Assembly (NCBI GenBank): GCA_018881555.1
Contig: JACAXG010000068.1
Span: 4,152,791 to 4,216,790 of the forward strand
Direction: 5' to 3'
DNA: 64,000 nucleotides
DNA from: Amblyornis subalaris
Lineage: Eukaryota > Chordata > Aves > Passeriformes > Ptilonorhynchidae
In this document: piece after piece, positions 1-12,100 of the stretch
Position numbering within the stretch: the first letter of the stretch is position 1
Layout: the number at the start of each line of letters is the position of its first letter
Position numbers and translations under genes: made by a program
Notes under the pieces: generated by a model
Databases searched by the model: none
Seen by the model: only the letters and a program-made list of their open reading frames with translations
What the model was told of the DNA's origin: nothing

Positions 1-429
1 TGTTTGGACACCAAATCTGTGGTAGGAATGGGATTCTGACCCCACCTGGTGCAGCGTGTCACGGTGTTAACTGGGGCTGAGCCAGAACCACTGACAGGGT
101 GGACATACAGAAAATGGGGACCGACAGCCCATCCCCACGAGTTTCTACCCTGCTTAATGCATCATGTCTGACAGTCCCTCTGTAATGCACAGGAGGGTGA
201 TTGCCCTGGATTTACAGATGGGAGCTCAACAGCAGGGATTTCCCAGGTGTTCCCCTCTGCCTGGTCCTGCTGATGGCCTGGAAGATGTCACATCCACAAC
301 CCATGTCTTTGGTGTGAACTGGGAATGAGACAAAGCCTTGGCTTCTGAAGAGGAGAAAACAGCCCTTGGAAAGGACTTTGGCCATAACCTGTGTGTTCAA
401 GCGCTCACCCTCTCCACCTGGCCAGGCCG

Positions 430-960
430 AGCAGACAAACCGAAGGTGCCCGTGGCAGAGAGCAGCGATTTCTCTCGGAGACCGCCGGCAGTGATTGATG
501 CTCCCGCGGGGCTTGTGCTCCCCTGCGGAACCGGGACCCCTCATCCAGCACTGACCGCATCGCCCCCGCTCCGGGGGGCTGGAGCCGCCGTCTGGCCGGG
601 CCGGGGCGGGTGGTGGCAGCCCCGCAGTCCCGACCCCGCAGCCCCGATCCCGCAGTCCCGACCCCGAAATCCCAGCCCCGACCCCGCAGTCCCGACCCCG
701 CAGTCCCAGCCCCGCAGCCCCAGTCCCCCAGCCCCGGTCCCGCAGCCCCGGCCCCGCAGCGCACGGGCTCTGCCTCCCTCTCGTGGCCGCCGTGGTCGGG
801 CTCTCCGGGAGTTGCGGAGCCTCACGCCTCGCCCCGGGCTCCCCGACTGTCNCCCGCACCCTCTCCCCGTCCCGCTCGCTGGGCGCGCACACGGGTTTGT
901 CCCAGCGCGGAGCCGGCGGGTGCCGGCGGTGTGAGCGGGGACGGCACCGCTCCTGAGTAT
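430..960. promoter_or_regulatory. CpG-rich block, possible CpG island
   Basis: GC-rich and CpG-dense, unlike the flanks. It includes an imperfect CCCCGCAGTCCCGA-type minisatellite at about 610-760. A good plus-strand donor, GTGAGC, lies at 931-936. Such blocks in birds are often promoters, but no coding exon is attached to it here. It could be the first exon of an unseen transcript or only a GC-rich repeat. Confidence 0.4.
610..760. repeat. GC-rich imperfect minisatellite
   Basis: Degenerate tandem units of about 12-16 bp built from CCCGACCCCGCAGT and CCCCAGCCCCG variants run across this interval. The long open frames on both strands here are a by-product of the repeat (Pro/Arg/Ser-rich on plus, Gly/Arg-rich on minus) and are not genes. 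Confidence 0.7.
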
Positions 961-3172
961 TCACCCTTGGCTTTCAGGCAAAGCCCTTCCGCTGCCACTG
1001 GGGAAAAACTCTTTATAGGCAGCCCTGCATCGCGCCTGGTTGGAAACGAAGCCAACCTCGCTGGAGGCAGCTGCCTAAAAGTTGAAGCTGTTTTATTCCC
1101 AATAATCTGTTTTCAATTTCTTCTGCCGCCCTTAAAGCCAAGGACTGAACAAAACAAGAGCTCCAGGAGATCCTATGGAATATTAATTGGGTCAGAGCCC
1201 TGGATTAGATAAATTAAAGCACCTCCAGATGCTCCAGAAAATTCCAGCTTGAAACAGTGAAGACTGGTTTCTCTTTTAACATTTTTTGCTGGAGCAGAGG
1301 CAGTGACCAGTCAGCCCTGGGTCTTGCAGCCTCCTTTGCCACGATAGCAGTCAGGCAGCACCCCAGCTCTTCCTGGCTGTGCTGGACTCCACAGTACAGC
1401 CACAGTGGTACCTGGCTGTGGGTCCTTTGGTCCTGACCTCCACCTGTTGACTGTTTTCCTGGCTTGTCAGCCCTGCACCATTGCTGTGGACCTGCTGGTG
1501 CTCCTGCCCCTGATCCTAGCCCTGATGGTCAGACTGACTTCCTGGCTTGGCCTGGGACCTGCCCCATCGCTGTGATGTTGCCTTATTATCTGTGCTCTTG
1601 GTTGGACCTGGCTGCGCCTCTGGGTCTGTGCTGCTCCCTTTTCTGACCCAACACCTGGGTTTGGGCACAGACAAAAAGGACTGGCCTGGACTGGGGTGGA
1701 GATGAAGCTATGGGACAATGACAGACTCTTCAGCCCTGGTCCACCAGTGCTGCTGAGAAGACCAGGGACCTGCTTCAGCTCTGGCACTGCTGTGTTACAG
1801 CCTGAGCAGGATAGCTTGGTCAGAGCCTGTACCAGTGGAATAATCCAGTGTTAAACCCTTGGTGTGGTGGGGTTTTGGGTGGATGGAATGCCCTCCTTCC
1901 CCCAATACTGAGGGGCCCCACAGACAGCACGTTCCCATGTGTGAGCTGTGTCTCCTGCATCCCTGCAGCAGCTGACCACCCTGCTCCAGCCCTCTTGCCC
2001 TGGTTCCACCCAAAGTGACTGTGTGATGAAGGGCTGAGAGCTCAGCTAAAACTCCTGAAGAAGCACAAAGCTGATCCTGTGGATCTCTGGGGTGTGTGGG
2101 AATCCACGACCCAACAAGACAGGCTCCAGAAGGTGTTGCTTGGGCACCCTGTGGGGAGTTGAGAAGGGGCATTTGGTTCAGCTGGAAGCTCCCAAATTCC
2201 CCTGGGCAGGGGATGTGCCGCGCTTTGAGCTGGGGAGATTTGGGTTTTCCTGCTGTGGCAGCAGCATGGGCTGAGGCTGTGATATTAAAAAGAGTCTGAG
2301 GGTGGCAATGTTATGCTGATTATTTCTGTTTCCTGCTGCTCCATCCCATCCGAACTATCTCTAAGAAGGTCAGATTTGGCAAAAGCATTTTCCCTTTCTT
2401 TTGCTTTGTGCCATTGCAGTGAGTATGGGATGCGTGGTGCTGACCTGCGGCACCACAGCCCTTCTGAGAAACGCTGTCCTCAGCTCCTCTCTGTCCTTTA
2501 GTGGCCCGGGTGGCAGTGTCTGGCCGTGTGCTGATAATCTAATTACCTGCTTACCCTGGGGGCCGGAGAACAGCTCAGCCCTCCACAGTGCAACATGTGC
2601 TGTTAAACCCCGGGCAGGCAGAGCCTCCTCTGGGGCCGGAGAAGCTTGTTCCTGCCGGTCACAGCTGCGGGGTGTGCGGACAGCACCCTGGCCAGAGGTT
2701 TCCTTTGGGATCCTGGTTACTCTGCCCAGTGACTCCGCAGCTTCCAGGCAGTCCTTGGCCATGGCACACGGTGTGACACCTGATCTCGCTCCGTCGCCGG
2801 ATGTAGCTGTGAGTTGCCTGTGAGGATGGAGACCTGCTCCTAACACAGCTCTGCATAACGGGGGGAAATGCTGGGGGGGGCACCGTGGGTTTGGGGCTGT
2901 GGAGCTTTGCATACGTGAAAAACTGCACAAACCTTGGCTCCCCAGGCCCTGCCTCGCAGAGATAAAATCAGAGGTGTCAGCCCGTGTGTCTCTTGGTCCT
3001 CATTCAAAAAGCAGACTTGAATAGAGGTCTGTTAATCGGTCACAGCTGGGCTTGTGCTCAGCCTGGGAGCTGCATCTGTATTGCCCTGTCCAGTGACCCT
3101 TTGCTGGAGCAGGGCAGCCTGCTCCCAGTGGAATTTCCTCAAGAGAAGTGCAGCAGGAAGGGGTGTGGGGGG

Positions 3173-3226
3173 GAATGTGTTCTGGATGGAGAGTGTGTTC
3201 TGGATGGTGAATGTGTTCTGGATGGG
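3173..3226. repeat. 18-bp tandem repeat, 3 copies
   Basis: Three consecutive 18-bp copies of GAATGTGTTCTGGATGGA with single-base differences: 3173-3190, 3191-3208 and 3209-3226. The unit length is divisible by three, so the plus frame stays open across it, but nothing suggests coding. Confidence 0.85.
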
Positions 3227-6200
3227 GCCTGGCACGCTTCCCTCCGTTCCTCCCCAGCAGGTCCCAGAGCAATGGTTTGTGCAGTGGGCTCAGGGTGCTC
3301 AGGACCAGGCCCAGAAGGGCTATTCCAGTTCCTCGGAAGAGGGCAGGAAGGTCAGAGTGGGACACGGGGGTCACGTTCCAGCCACAGCCTGGACACAGCA
3401 GTGCTGCTCCTGTGGAGGTTTTGATCTGTAGGCGAGCTGAGCCTTTCGAGATGGCTCTAAAAACCCTTAAAGTAGCATGTTGTGCCAGACTGGGGTGAAT
3501 CTGGGTGCAAACCTTGTCTCTGTTGGTGTGTGGTGTTTACAAGGAGGGCAGCGACCTCGGCGAACAGGGTGGCAGAGCTGCGTTGCTGAGTCTCGGCTCT
3601 GCTACACCCAGCTGTGAGCAGGGATGTGTTTATTTATTCAAGGAACACGTAGGAGGAACGTGTGCCCACCTCCCGATTGCTGGAAATCAGACTGAGCTGC
3701 ACGGAGACCTGCCCAGCGTGGTGTGGGAACCCACTGGGCCGTGCTGGAACGCGCCTGGCTCACGTGCTGCTCTCGTTGCTGGGTCTCCCTTTGTGAAAAC
3801 TGGGGTCAGGGCAGGGAGACACTGGCATGTACCTGGGCTGGAGTGCCCTGTCCCGCATGGTGGGGGTCTCTGGGCACTGACACAGGCAGGAGGGGGAACC
3901 TCTTATCCCCCCGAGCAACTACTGGTGGCAGGGTGGCTCCAATCTTGCACGTAGCAGCAGGTTCAGTAATTCCCTGGCAACAAAGCCTTTCCCCAGTGCC
4001 TGAGGCAGCATCCATTGTGGTGAAGGTGGTGGGTGCACTTGGCCAGAGAAGCCTTTTATCCACCCACCCCCTTATCTCCTACTCTCCTCAGGATGACCTT
4101 GACATAGAATGATGCTGGTCTATCCTGGGCAGAGGTCACATCCTGGTGAGGTTTTTGTCTTACCTGCTGTGGCTGCTTCAGATTTCTCTCAGCAACTCTT
4201 GACAGCACTGGCACAAGTGGGACAAGGCCACATCTTTCCATAGGGTGGAGTTGGCTCCTTTTCTTTACCCACAAGAGAAATCAAAGAGCAGCCAGAGTCC
4301 AAGAGCCCAGGAGGAGCTATTTGGCAAGGTGAACCCTGCTTCCATTTGCGGTGAGAATGCCCTTGTTCCCGAACGCTGGATTGTGGCAAACAGGCTGACA
4401 AAGCAGCTAGGGGGGAGGGCAGGGTGCTGCTTGCTCCTGGCGAGGTGAAGCTGCCCCACACTGCAGGGACTGTGAGCTCCTCTCGCCTGGGAGGGTCTGC
4501 CTGCACCCTGTGACCCAAATTGCTGTGTGAGAGTGGGGCTGCCATTATCCTTAGCTATCCCACAGCTTCCAGGGTGGGCCTTGGAGGCATTTCCAAGTCC
4601 GATACACTGCCAGACCCAGATCACTGCACTTTCCCACAGCCCAGAGCACCGACTGTGTTTCTCTGCCTTCTCTCTGCTTTATCACTTCCAAAGCTGTGCT
4701 GTACCAATGTCCTGTGGGGCCTGGAGCAGTCCAATTCCCCCATAGCTCGTTTCAGGCAGCCTTATTGTCCAGATGTTCAGAATAGGTTGAAATACATGAT
4801 GCTGGGTGCAAAGTGGCCCTCTACGTTACAGCCCTAATCCGGTTAGGGGATCAGTGCAGCAGCCTTGCAGCAGCCCACGTGGCTCTGCCAGTGGCTGCAT
4901 CCCGAGATGTCATCAGCTGGGTGTGCACTTCTGTGCTGCTCAAAAGTGCCCCAAAATGGGGAAATGCAACTTGTTTACAGGGTAGCCTCATCTGTTGCCT
5001 GGGGTATGTCTCAGGGGGTTTCTACTGTGGAGGTTCTTCCTATTTTCAGGCTGCTGTTGTTTTAGTGGTGTGAGGGTTGTGGTTTCCTTGTGAGCAGTGC
5101 CAGACAGGAGCCCCTCAGAGGGGTCTGCCCAGTGGTGTCTCTTAGGTGACGTCAGCCCTCCAAGGAGCTGCCCTGTGTTTGTCCTGATGCTCTTGGCCCT
5201 GCAGTTGCACAAATATCCTTAGGAAAAGCCCAATACCCACTCTCTGCTGACGGAGAGCTGGGAGAAAGTCTGCCTGGGACCGGGGGTGATGCAGGATCTG
5301 CTTCTGCTTTTGGAGGCCAGTGTTGGGTCTGCTTCCAGCTCCTTTGAGAACAGAGGGGAAATGAAGTCCCTTTGGGGAGCAGGGTGGACCCTCAGCAGGG
5401 TTTTTGCCCTTCCCACTGACCACAGGGTCCCATGACCCCCAGCAGGAGCCAAATGGGTCACAGCTGAGTTCCCACCCATGACTCCAGGGATGGCTCACCC
5501 TGGGGCAGAGGTTTTCCCTGCCCTGCAGGGAAGCTGCAGAAGTTAAATGAGAATTGCTGAGATAAGTTAAGGCTTTGTCTCAAAAGCAAAAATTTTGCGG
5601 AAGCCATGGATGTTTGGGCTGAGAATGTCTCTTCTTGCAAAATTGACCACTATAGCATAATGTCATGTTTATACATGACAGTGGCATTTATACTGGTAGA
5701 ATTAATTAATCTAAACACATTTTCCTCCATTAGCCACTTAGAATGGGCTGTAGTGTGGTACTGGTATCTGGTAAAAAAAATACCAACAAAACCAACAAAA
5801 AACCCCAAACCAAAATAGAAAAGTGCCTTTTTTAAGACCTAAGCCCAGCATAAACACACTTCTTAGTATTTTTGGAAAGCTGTTTGCAGGTGTCAGCAAG
5901 CCTGACACACAGCTGGTATTAACTTCTGGGGGCAAGAGAAAGGGAACAGGTTTAAATATAGCTCCTGGGAAAAAACCATTGGAATAGCTTCCAAGATCAG
6001 TTTTACCCCTACTTTGCTGCCTGGAATTTTCCTAAAAATACAAAAGATAAACAATCAACTTCAGACACCAGAGGCATGTGCAGATGAACAGTTGCTTTGC
6101 TCCAGGATGGCCCCAGAGCATCCTTGTGCTTGTCCACGCAGGTCCCTGTTTGTGCCCCTCTGGTTTCCCAAGTGGGAAGTCACCATTAAAAACCAGATTT

Positions 6201-8214
6201 GTTCTTCTTGAGCCTTCTGGCTGCAGGGAGATGTGCTGTTCTCATAGGGAAACAGATTTAATACCAACAGCACAGCAGCTATTGCAACCACCCGATTAAG
6301 CCAGTGGTAAAGATGGATAAAGTGGATCAGGGTCAGGTCAATTAAAATCAGCCCAAGCCGTGTTTCTAAGGCTCTGCAACATACTTGTGTCCAATGAATG
6401 CACTGTGCTGACACTCCTGGAAAGAGCTGAGTCTGCAGCACACGTGTATTTGCTAAGCAGGAAAAAAAAAACCACATCAAAAAACCCTTACTGCACCATT
6501 CCCTGTCGATGGGGCCAGTTCTGCTCCATTTGCCTCTTTCTGACCTTTGCTATCAACTCTCCTCCCAGCAGAAAATCACCCACAGGCTGTTTTTTTCCCT
6601 TGTAATTTCCTCTAATCTCAAATAAACGCTCTAATTGACCTCTGTCCTGCCAGTGTACATGACACATCGAGCAGGGCTCTGCCCACAAAAGACTATTAGA
6701 AAGCACTGTCTGTTCACACTGGGGCCATATGTGTCGTAATTGCTTTGAACCAGAAGTCAGACCTCAAATATGTGATGCTGTGAGTCATTACCTAGGCAAA
6801 ATACATGTTTTTCAGGTGGCTGCTAAAAAAAAAAGCCCATGATATGCAGCTGGAATGGTCCATGTGAGCCAGAGCTCACCTTGCCCAGAGGCAGTTTCAC
6901 ACCCAGTGGCTAATTTGTACCCTGGACCATTTTGTTTCTGCCCAGACCATCTANGCACACCCAGGGAGGGGAGGGCTGTGTTACCCAAAGTCAGCACTTT
7001 GAAAGATTTGGGAGCTTGAAACGATGTCACCTCTTGGTGACCCCAGAAATAACAAATTTTAGAATNTAAAATACCTGCTGCTTATTCCCGCTGGTTTTCC
7101 ATAAGCCTGGTGTAGTGTTGCTCCATCCCACAGGCTCCTGGAAGCCCTGAGTGGTGCTGGCCCCGTACTTGGCAGCTAATGATTGCTTTCCCCTGCCAGT
7201 CACTATTTCGTAAAGAATATTTTTGCCAGTTAGCTGTGGCTAATGTGCTTTGTCCCTACAGCATGGATGCAGTCGGGGCATTCCTGAAAGGTGGTACTTA
7301 ATAAAAGAGAACACGGTGATGAACCTTCCCCCCAGCCAAGCCCTGGGCTTTTCCCACGGGCTCCGCTGCAGTGCACATACCCAAATGACCTTGGGATCTG
7401 AGCTGAAAAACTACTGTTTTCTCACTGCTACTTGGCTTTGGGGCAGAAATTCCATCACTGCTCTCATGGCAAAGCTGGGGAGGAGNGACAAGGGAGGCTG
7501 GTGACATTTCCCTGTGGAGCAGTGAGGCCGTAGCACGGCCTGCACTCACTGGGCAGTGCCAGCACCAGTGCAGCCCCTGCTTTCAGGGCTGCTCGCTGCC
7601 CTGGGCCGTTTGGTGTCACCTGGCTGTGACAGCANGGGGCTGGAGCAGCACCCAGCCTTCCCCATCCCTGCAAGCAGAGCTCCGTGCAGCTAATCCCGTG
7701 CTGCCAGCTTCCACAAACAGTGTCCATCTGGAGTAAACACAGCTGGAGGAGGAGATGAGGAAACCTTATTTTGCAACCATTTGTGGTAGCGTTCACGGCT
7801 NCAGCCCCAAGCGCTTTCTCTGCTTACGCACCAGAGCAAATAACAATAGTATTTTTCGTTGATACAGTGATTTTTGTCTCCAACGCTCCCTGCAAACCTG
7901 GCCTGTGGTCTGGGGATGGCCTCCCCTGGGCAGGTGAACTCCTGTCATGCAGAACAAAATTGTGGTCCTTGTCTCTGCAGTGATTTTGGAAATATCACCT
8001 GCCTGCTCTGGAAAGCTTAGGTCTCATCTCACCAGGGCTGCATATGGGCCCATGGGGTGTTCCCCAAGGCTCACTCTAGGGAGTGGTTCCATCTGGCAGA
8101 TTTGCCTGTAGCTAGATGGAATTCCAGGACTGTCATGACTGAAAGCTTTGCTCTCTCCAGTATCAGAGAAGCCATGCTCGACAGCAAGGAGCAGGCAGAA
8201 CTTCTCTGAAAGTC

Positions 8215-8346
8215 TTCTTCTCTGGAGATATTCAAAACCAACCTGGACATGACCCTGTGCAGCTTACGCTAGGTGAACCTGCTTTAGCAGGAGGACAACT
8301 AAATGATCTCCAGAGGCTCCTTCCCAACCATTCTGTGATTCTGTGG
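8215..8346 (+). mobile_element. CR1 LINE 3' fragment (sense)
   Basis: The segment runs from the 'ggagatattcaaaacc' block through 'gacatgaccctgtgca', 'aaatgatctccagagg' and 'ccttcccaacc' to a terminal ATTCTGTGATTCTGTG-type tail. This is the typical 3' end of avian CR1 non-LTR retrotransposons. It is 5'-truncated and has no open reading frame. Confidence 0.85.
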
Positions 8347-8748
8347 CTTTCTTCCTCACTGTCTTCAAAGATGTGGGCTGCCACGTGCATCACCCAGGGG
8401 AGAGGAAGGCAGGAGGCAGAGGAGCAGCATAAAACGTGGCCAGGTCACTAAAAATAAGACATGAAAAGCTGAGTGTGAGTTTGCAGCTGCAAGCAGGTGC
8501 GTGATGGACCAAAAGCCATCGGACAAAACAAGTGAGTCACCGAGCAGCAGGTTTGAGAGCAGGAAAGGTTAAACCAAATATTGTTGAATGGGTTTAAGAC
8601 TGCAATCAAAGCTGGAGATTGCTTTCCTGTTCTACAGGCTGAGCTGTCATTTATCCTGTTCTATTTTCTGTCAGTGTTATTGCTGGAGGAGCAGGTCCAC
8701 CCAGGCTCTCAGTTCCTGAAGGAAACGTGAGTGCGATTTCAGGAAGAG

Positions 8749-8958
8749 TAAGTTTAGATTAGATGTTAGGGAGACATTCTTCCCTGGGAGGGTGCTGAGG
8801 CTCTGGCACAGGGAGGGTGCTGAGGCTCTGGCACAGGTCGCCCAGAGAAGCTCTGGCTGCCCCATCCCTGGAAGCGTCCAAGGCCAGTTGGACAGGGCTT
8901 GGAGCAACCTGGGATAGTGGAAGGTGTCCCTGCCCGTGGCAGGAGGGTGGAATGGGGT
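8749..8958 (+). mobile_element. CR1 LINE 3' fragment (sense) with internal 25-bp duplication
   Basis: CR1 3'-UTR landmarks in order: 'ttagattagatgttaggg', 'attcttccctgggaggg', 'gtcgcccagagaagctc', 'atccctggaagcgtcc' and 'gtggaaggtgtccctgcc'. The usual microsatellite tail is missing; the element stops where the ADA CpG island begins. It carries a perfect 25-bp tandem duplication (8786-8810 and 8811-8835). Confidence 0.85.
8786..8835. repeat. Perfect 25-bp tandem duplication inside CR1
   Basis: The unit beginning GGGAGGGTGCTGAGG occurs twice back to back with no mismatch, at 8786-8810 and 8811-8835. Perfect identity in a diverged CR1 copy suggests a recent duplication or an assembly artefact. 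Confidence 0.85.
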
Positions 8959-9106
8959 GGACTCCAGCGTCTCACACCCCAACCGCGGTCGCTCCGCGCC
9001 TGACCCGGGGCCCGGCGTGCGCGGGGCGGGGCGGGGCGGGGCCGGCGGGGGCCGGGCGAGCGCGGCCGGCGGAGCGGAGCGGAGCGGGGCGGCAGAGCGG
9101 CGGCAC

Positions 9107-9124
9107 CGGCGGCGGCGGCGGCGG
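9107..9124. repeat. (CGG)6 in ADA 5' UTR
   Basis: Six uninterrupted CGG triplets end four bases before the ADA start codon, so they lie in the 5' untranslated RNA if transcription starts upstream as expected. Confidence 0.85.
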
Positions 9125-9128
9125 CAGC

Positions 9129-9155
9129 ATGGAGAGAGTCTTCGGGGGACCCAAG
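9129..9155 (+). CDS. ADA: ADA coding exon 1 (start codon)
   Basis: Encodes MERVFGGPK and is followed by the donor GTGAGC at 9156. The purine at -3 and G at +4 (AGCATGG) make a strong Kozak context. The mammalian first exon encodes two more residues but also ends at PK before the intron, which supports this start. Confidence 0.9.
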
Positions 9156-12100
9156 GTGAGCGGGGAGCGCTGCCGCGGGCGCGGGGCTGGGAACTGCGGC
9201 GGGACCGAGGTGCGGCGCACGGGAGCGGGCAGCGGGCAGCGGGGAGCGGGCAGCGGGCAGCGGGGCGTGCCCGGGGCGGAGGTGCCGCGCTCCGGAGCCG
9301 GGCGGCCGCACGTGCTCTGCGCTCCCCGGGACGGGGCCGGGGCCGGGGCCGGGGCCGCCCCGCCGCTGCGGCCGGGTGGGAGCGCGGGCACGGCCGGGGC
9401 GCGGCGGCCGCTCGGGGGGGGATGTGCCCGGCGCTGTCACCCCGCGGTCCCAGCCCTGCGCCGCCCTGGCCCGGTGCTCCCCGCGGGGACAGGCGGGGGC
9501 TGCCCCGGGTGTCCCGCACATCCCGCACATCCCGCACATCCCGCACATCCCGCACATCCCGCCGCCGGAGCGGTGCGGGTCCGGGCTCGTCCCGGCGCCC
9601 GGCCAGGGATGCACAGGTGGCCTGGCTGGGGACGGGGGAAAGCTCTGAAAGGTACAGCACCCCAACCGCTATCGTGGTCTACTAAAACGAATGCTTTCTT
9701 TTGTGTTTTTTGTTTTGTTGTTTTGTGGGTGGTTTTGTTTTGGGGGTTTTGGGCTTTTTTTGTTTGNTTNTTTTTTTTTTCTCTTAAACATTTAGTTCAG
9801 TTATTCCTCAGATACCTGTGACACCACCTTGGTGGCTGCTGTCAGAGTGTGATCCAGTCTTTTGCTCTTTCCATGCCCTGTATAAGTACATCTCTAGTAG
9901 GATCGTATGGTAATGTGTTTACTATTCAGACTGTTAAGCAGTTGGGGAAGAACAAAATGAAACAGCTGTGGTTAGCATAGTCCTNTATCTGATCGCAGAA
10001 CACTGCCGGCGCTGCAGGATGGCTCAGCTCTCAGGCTGTGGTTGGGCTAAGCTGCTGAATGGGGAGCAGGGCTGCCAGGTTGGGCTCTTAGTGGGAAGTG
10101 AGGAATAAAGGCAGAAGAGACCAGGAAAAATGATGTGAGAGTCGTGGTGGTCCCCCTCTGGGAGAACGTGAGTGGTGGCAACTGCATGTGGTTTTCCCAG
10201 AGAAGAACGTTGTCTCTGAAAACACAAAAGGATTGGGGTTTTTTGCTGCTGTTTGCATCCCTTCCGGCTCCCAAACCATTAATCTCTGAGTTCACACCAG
10301 GAAAGTCTTGCATTCTATGTGCATGGGTTTGATTCGTGTTTTGTTCCATCACTGTGCTTCCCTCTCAAGGAACTTCATCCATGCAATAGCAGGCAAACTT
10401 TGGTACCAAAATCCCAGGGAGTGTTGACAGCTGCTAATGGTTAAAGCCTTTTTAAGTCTACTTTGGTTTTAGGAGATGGTGGCGTTTCATCAGCTCCACT
10501 AAGAGCAAAGGTTATTCGTTCAGCCCAGTGATTTTAAACTTTTGGCNGAGAGAAGCAACTTAAGTTCTTCTTCCACGTGTGCTTCTTCCTANTTTTCCAC
10601 TGTGTGGGAGAGTGGGATACTGAAGAGAAAGACCCAGGAAAAACTGCGGTGTTTGACTGCTAAGATCAGGCTTCTGTTGTCTGGCTACTGGCAACTGTGA
10701 TTCTGGTTTTCCTGAGTCAGGCAGTCCCTTTCAGTCCTGTGAACCTGCTAAGTCAGGCTTGGGGAAAAAAAATGGGCCTGAAGTCAGTTAATGAGCTCTA
10801 TTCATTCATCTGGATCCTCTGCCATTGGGAATGATCAGTTTTGTGTTTTAGAGATGTTTCTGGTAACCGGAGCAGCTTCAGCCCCGGCTGAATGTGGGGC
10901 CAGGGCTGCCTCTGCGTTTTTCAGGAACTCGCTGACTCCCAGTGACTGCAGTGATGAACAGGGAGCTGTGGGGGGACGACTTTGAACCCTGCTTATCGTA
11001 GGCCACAAAAGAGCAGAAAAGATTGATGTTGCTTTGACGCCAGCCATCAGCCTCCCTGCTTTCGGTTCCACAACCAGAGCAGAGACCGTGTCCTTGCTCG
11101 CTGCTGGCGCCTCTTCCTGCAGGCCAGATCCAGCTTGGGGGCTTCAGGACGCATGTTTCTGTTCTCCTGCAGCTCCCATGTGCTCTCCTTGTGGAGAGCA
11201 GAATGGGAATAAGGCTTTCTGGGGTCAGGCCCACTCCCTCGGAGCNGCTGATGTAGCTGGTTTGCAAAATAAGCATTGGGTCCCATGGGACGGGTGTTTC
11301 CACAAGGCACACTGTGTGGGTGTTTTGGGGCCTGTCNCTATCCAAAGGCAGGCAGTGATCCCTGATGTGACCCTCATTCCTAGGAACTGAGAGATGGCCA
11401 GAGCTGGGTGTGGCTGTGTAAGTCATATCATCAGAGAAGGGAGTGGCTGGTGATCCAACCCAGGTGGCACNGAAGGTGCCTGTGCTGGCTGTGCCCAGGG
11501 GGTTTGGGTGGGTGTCCTGTCCTGCTCCCTGTAGCACTGCAGACTCTCCCTGCCTGTTGTGGGGACTGCAAGTGCACGATGGCGTGTCGAGGACAGTGTT
11601 GGATTTGGCTTATCCACTTCTTGTGCACAGCCTGACCCCTGACTTGGCACAGGTCAGAGCCTGGTGCTGCTGAGGCTGCACTGACCTCGAGCCATACCTT
11701 GTGCAGTGGAACCTTGTGTGCTCAATTCTTNAATAATTGGGTACAGGGACACTCTTGGATAACCTTCCTGGATCCAGTGGTCAAACATGATGGCAGTAAG
11801 AGGTTGGTGCTGCACAAAGTGTAAGGATTCTGTTTACTGCGCTGAAGCAGTGCCTCACTCCAGCCAGCTGTGGNTGTGATGGGTTGGTGGGCAGATGGCT
11901 GTGGGATTCCCTGTGGGAACCATCACCTGTGATGACACACAGCCACCATCACCTATTAATGTCACCAGGAGTCTTGCCCAGAGGTCAGTGGAGGTGGAGT
12001 ACTTGGTGCCAGGAGGGTGGTACTAAAGGCTGCTCAGCATGGGAACATCCTCCTCTTCCTCAGCCACCAAACGCACGTCTCATGGCTTGTCTAAAATGCA

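Larger units (their letters stand above)
1..8210. other. Intergenic region upstream of ADA; no gene recognised
   Basis: No reading frame here resembles a known family and none has exon-like boundaries matched to a known protein. In the human locus the next gene on this side is CCN5 (WISP2); I looked for its cysteine-rich IGFBP, VWC and TSP1 blocks on the minus strand and did not see them. The stretch holds a CpG-rich minisatellite block (about 430-960), an 18-bp tandem triplication (3173-3226) and otherwise unremarkable sequence. Confidence 0.6.
8985..9640 (+). promoter_or_regulatory. ADA: ADA CpG-island promoter with GC boxes
   Basis: A CpG-dense block covers the region upstream of, and including, ADA exon 1. 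Three overlapping Sp1-type GC boxes (GGGCGG cores at 9024-9029, 9029-9034 and 9034-9039) lie about 90-105 bp before the ATG. No TATA box is visible. Mammalian ADA is likewise driven by a TATA-less, GC-box promoter. The transcription start is probably a cluster within 9045-9110, which is inferred. Confidence 0.75.

Noticed and set aside
338..1212. Long overlapping frames on both strands
   Set aside because: They follow from the GC-rich minisatellite; both strands stay open together and the peptides are Pro/Arg- or Gly-rich with no family resemblance.
2401..2823. Cys-containing frame considered as part of a CCN5-like gene
   Set aside because: No IGFBP, VWC or TSP1 motif and the wrong strand for CCN5 in the conserved gene order.
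6950..7060. Single N bases (here and scattered through the window)
   Set aside because: Assembly ambiguities, not biology; none lies in a called coding exon.
8677..9821. Frames up to 334 residues across the ADA promoter
   Set aside because: They span a CR1 tail, the CpG island and 9-bp repeats; they are composition artefacts. Only MERVFGGPK at 9129 is supported by splicing.
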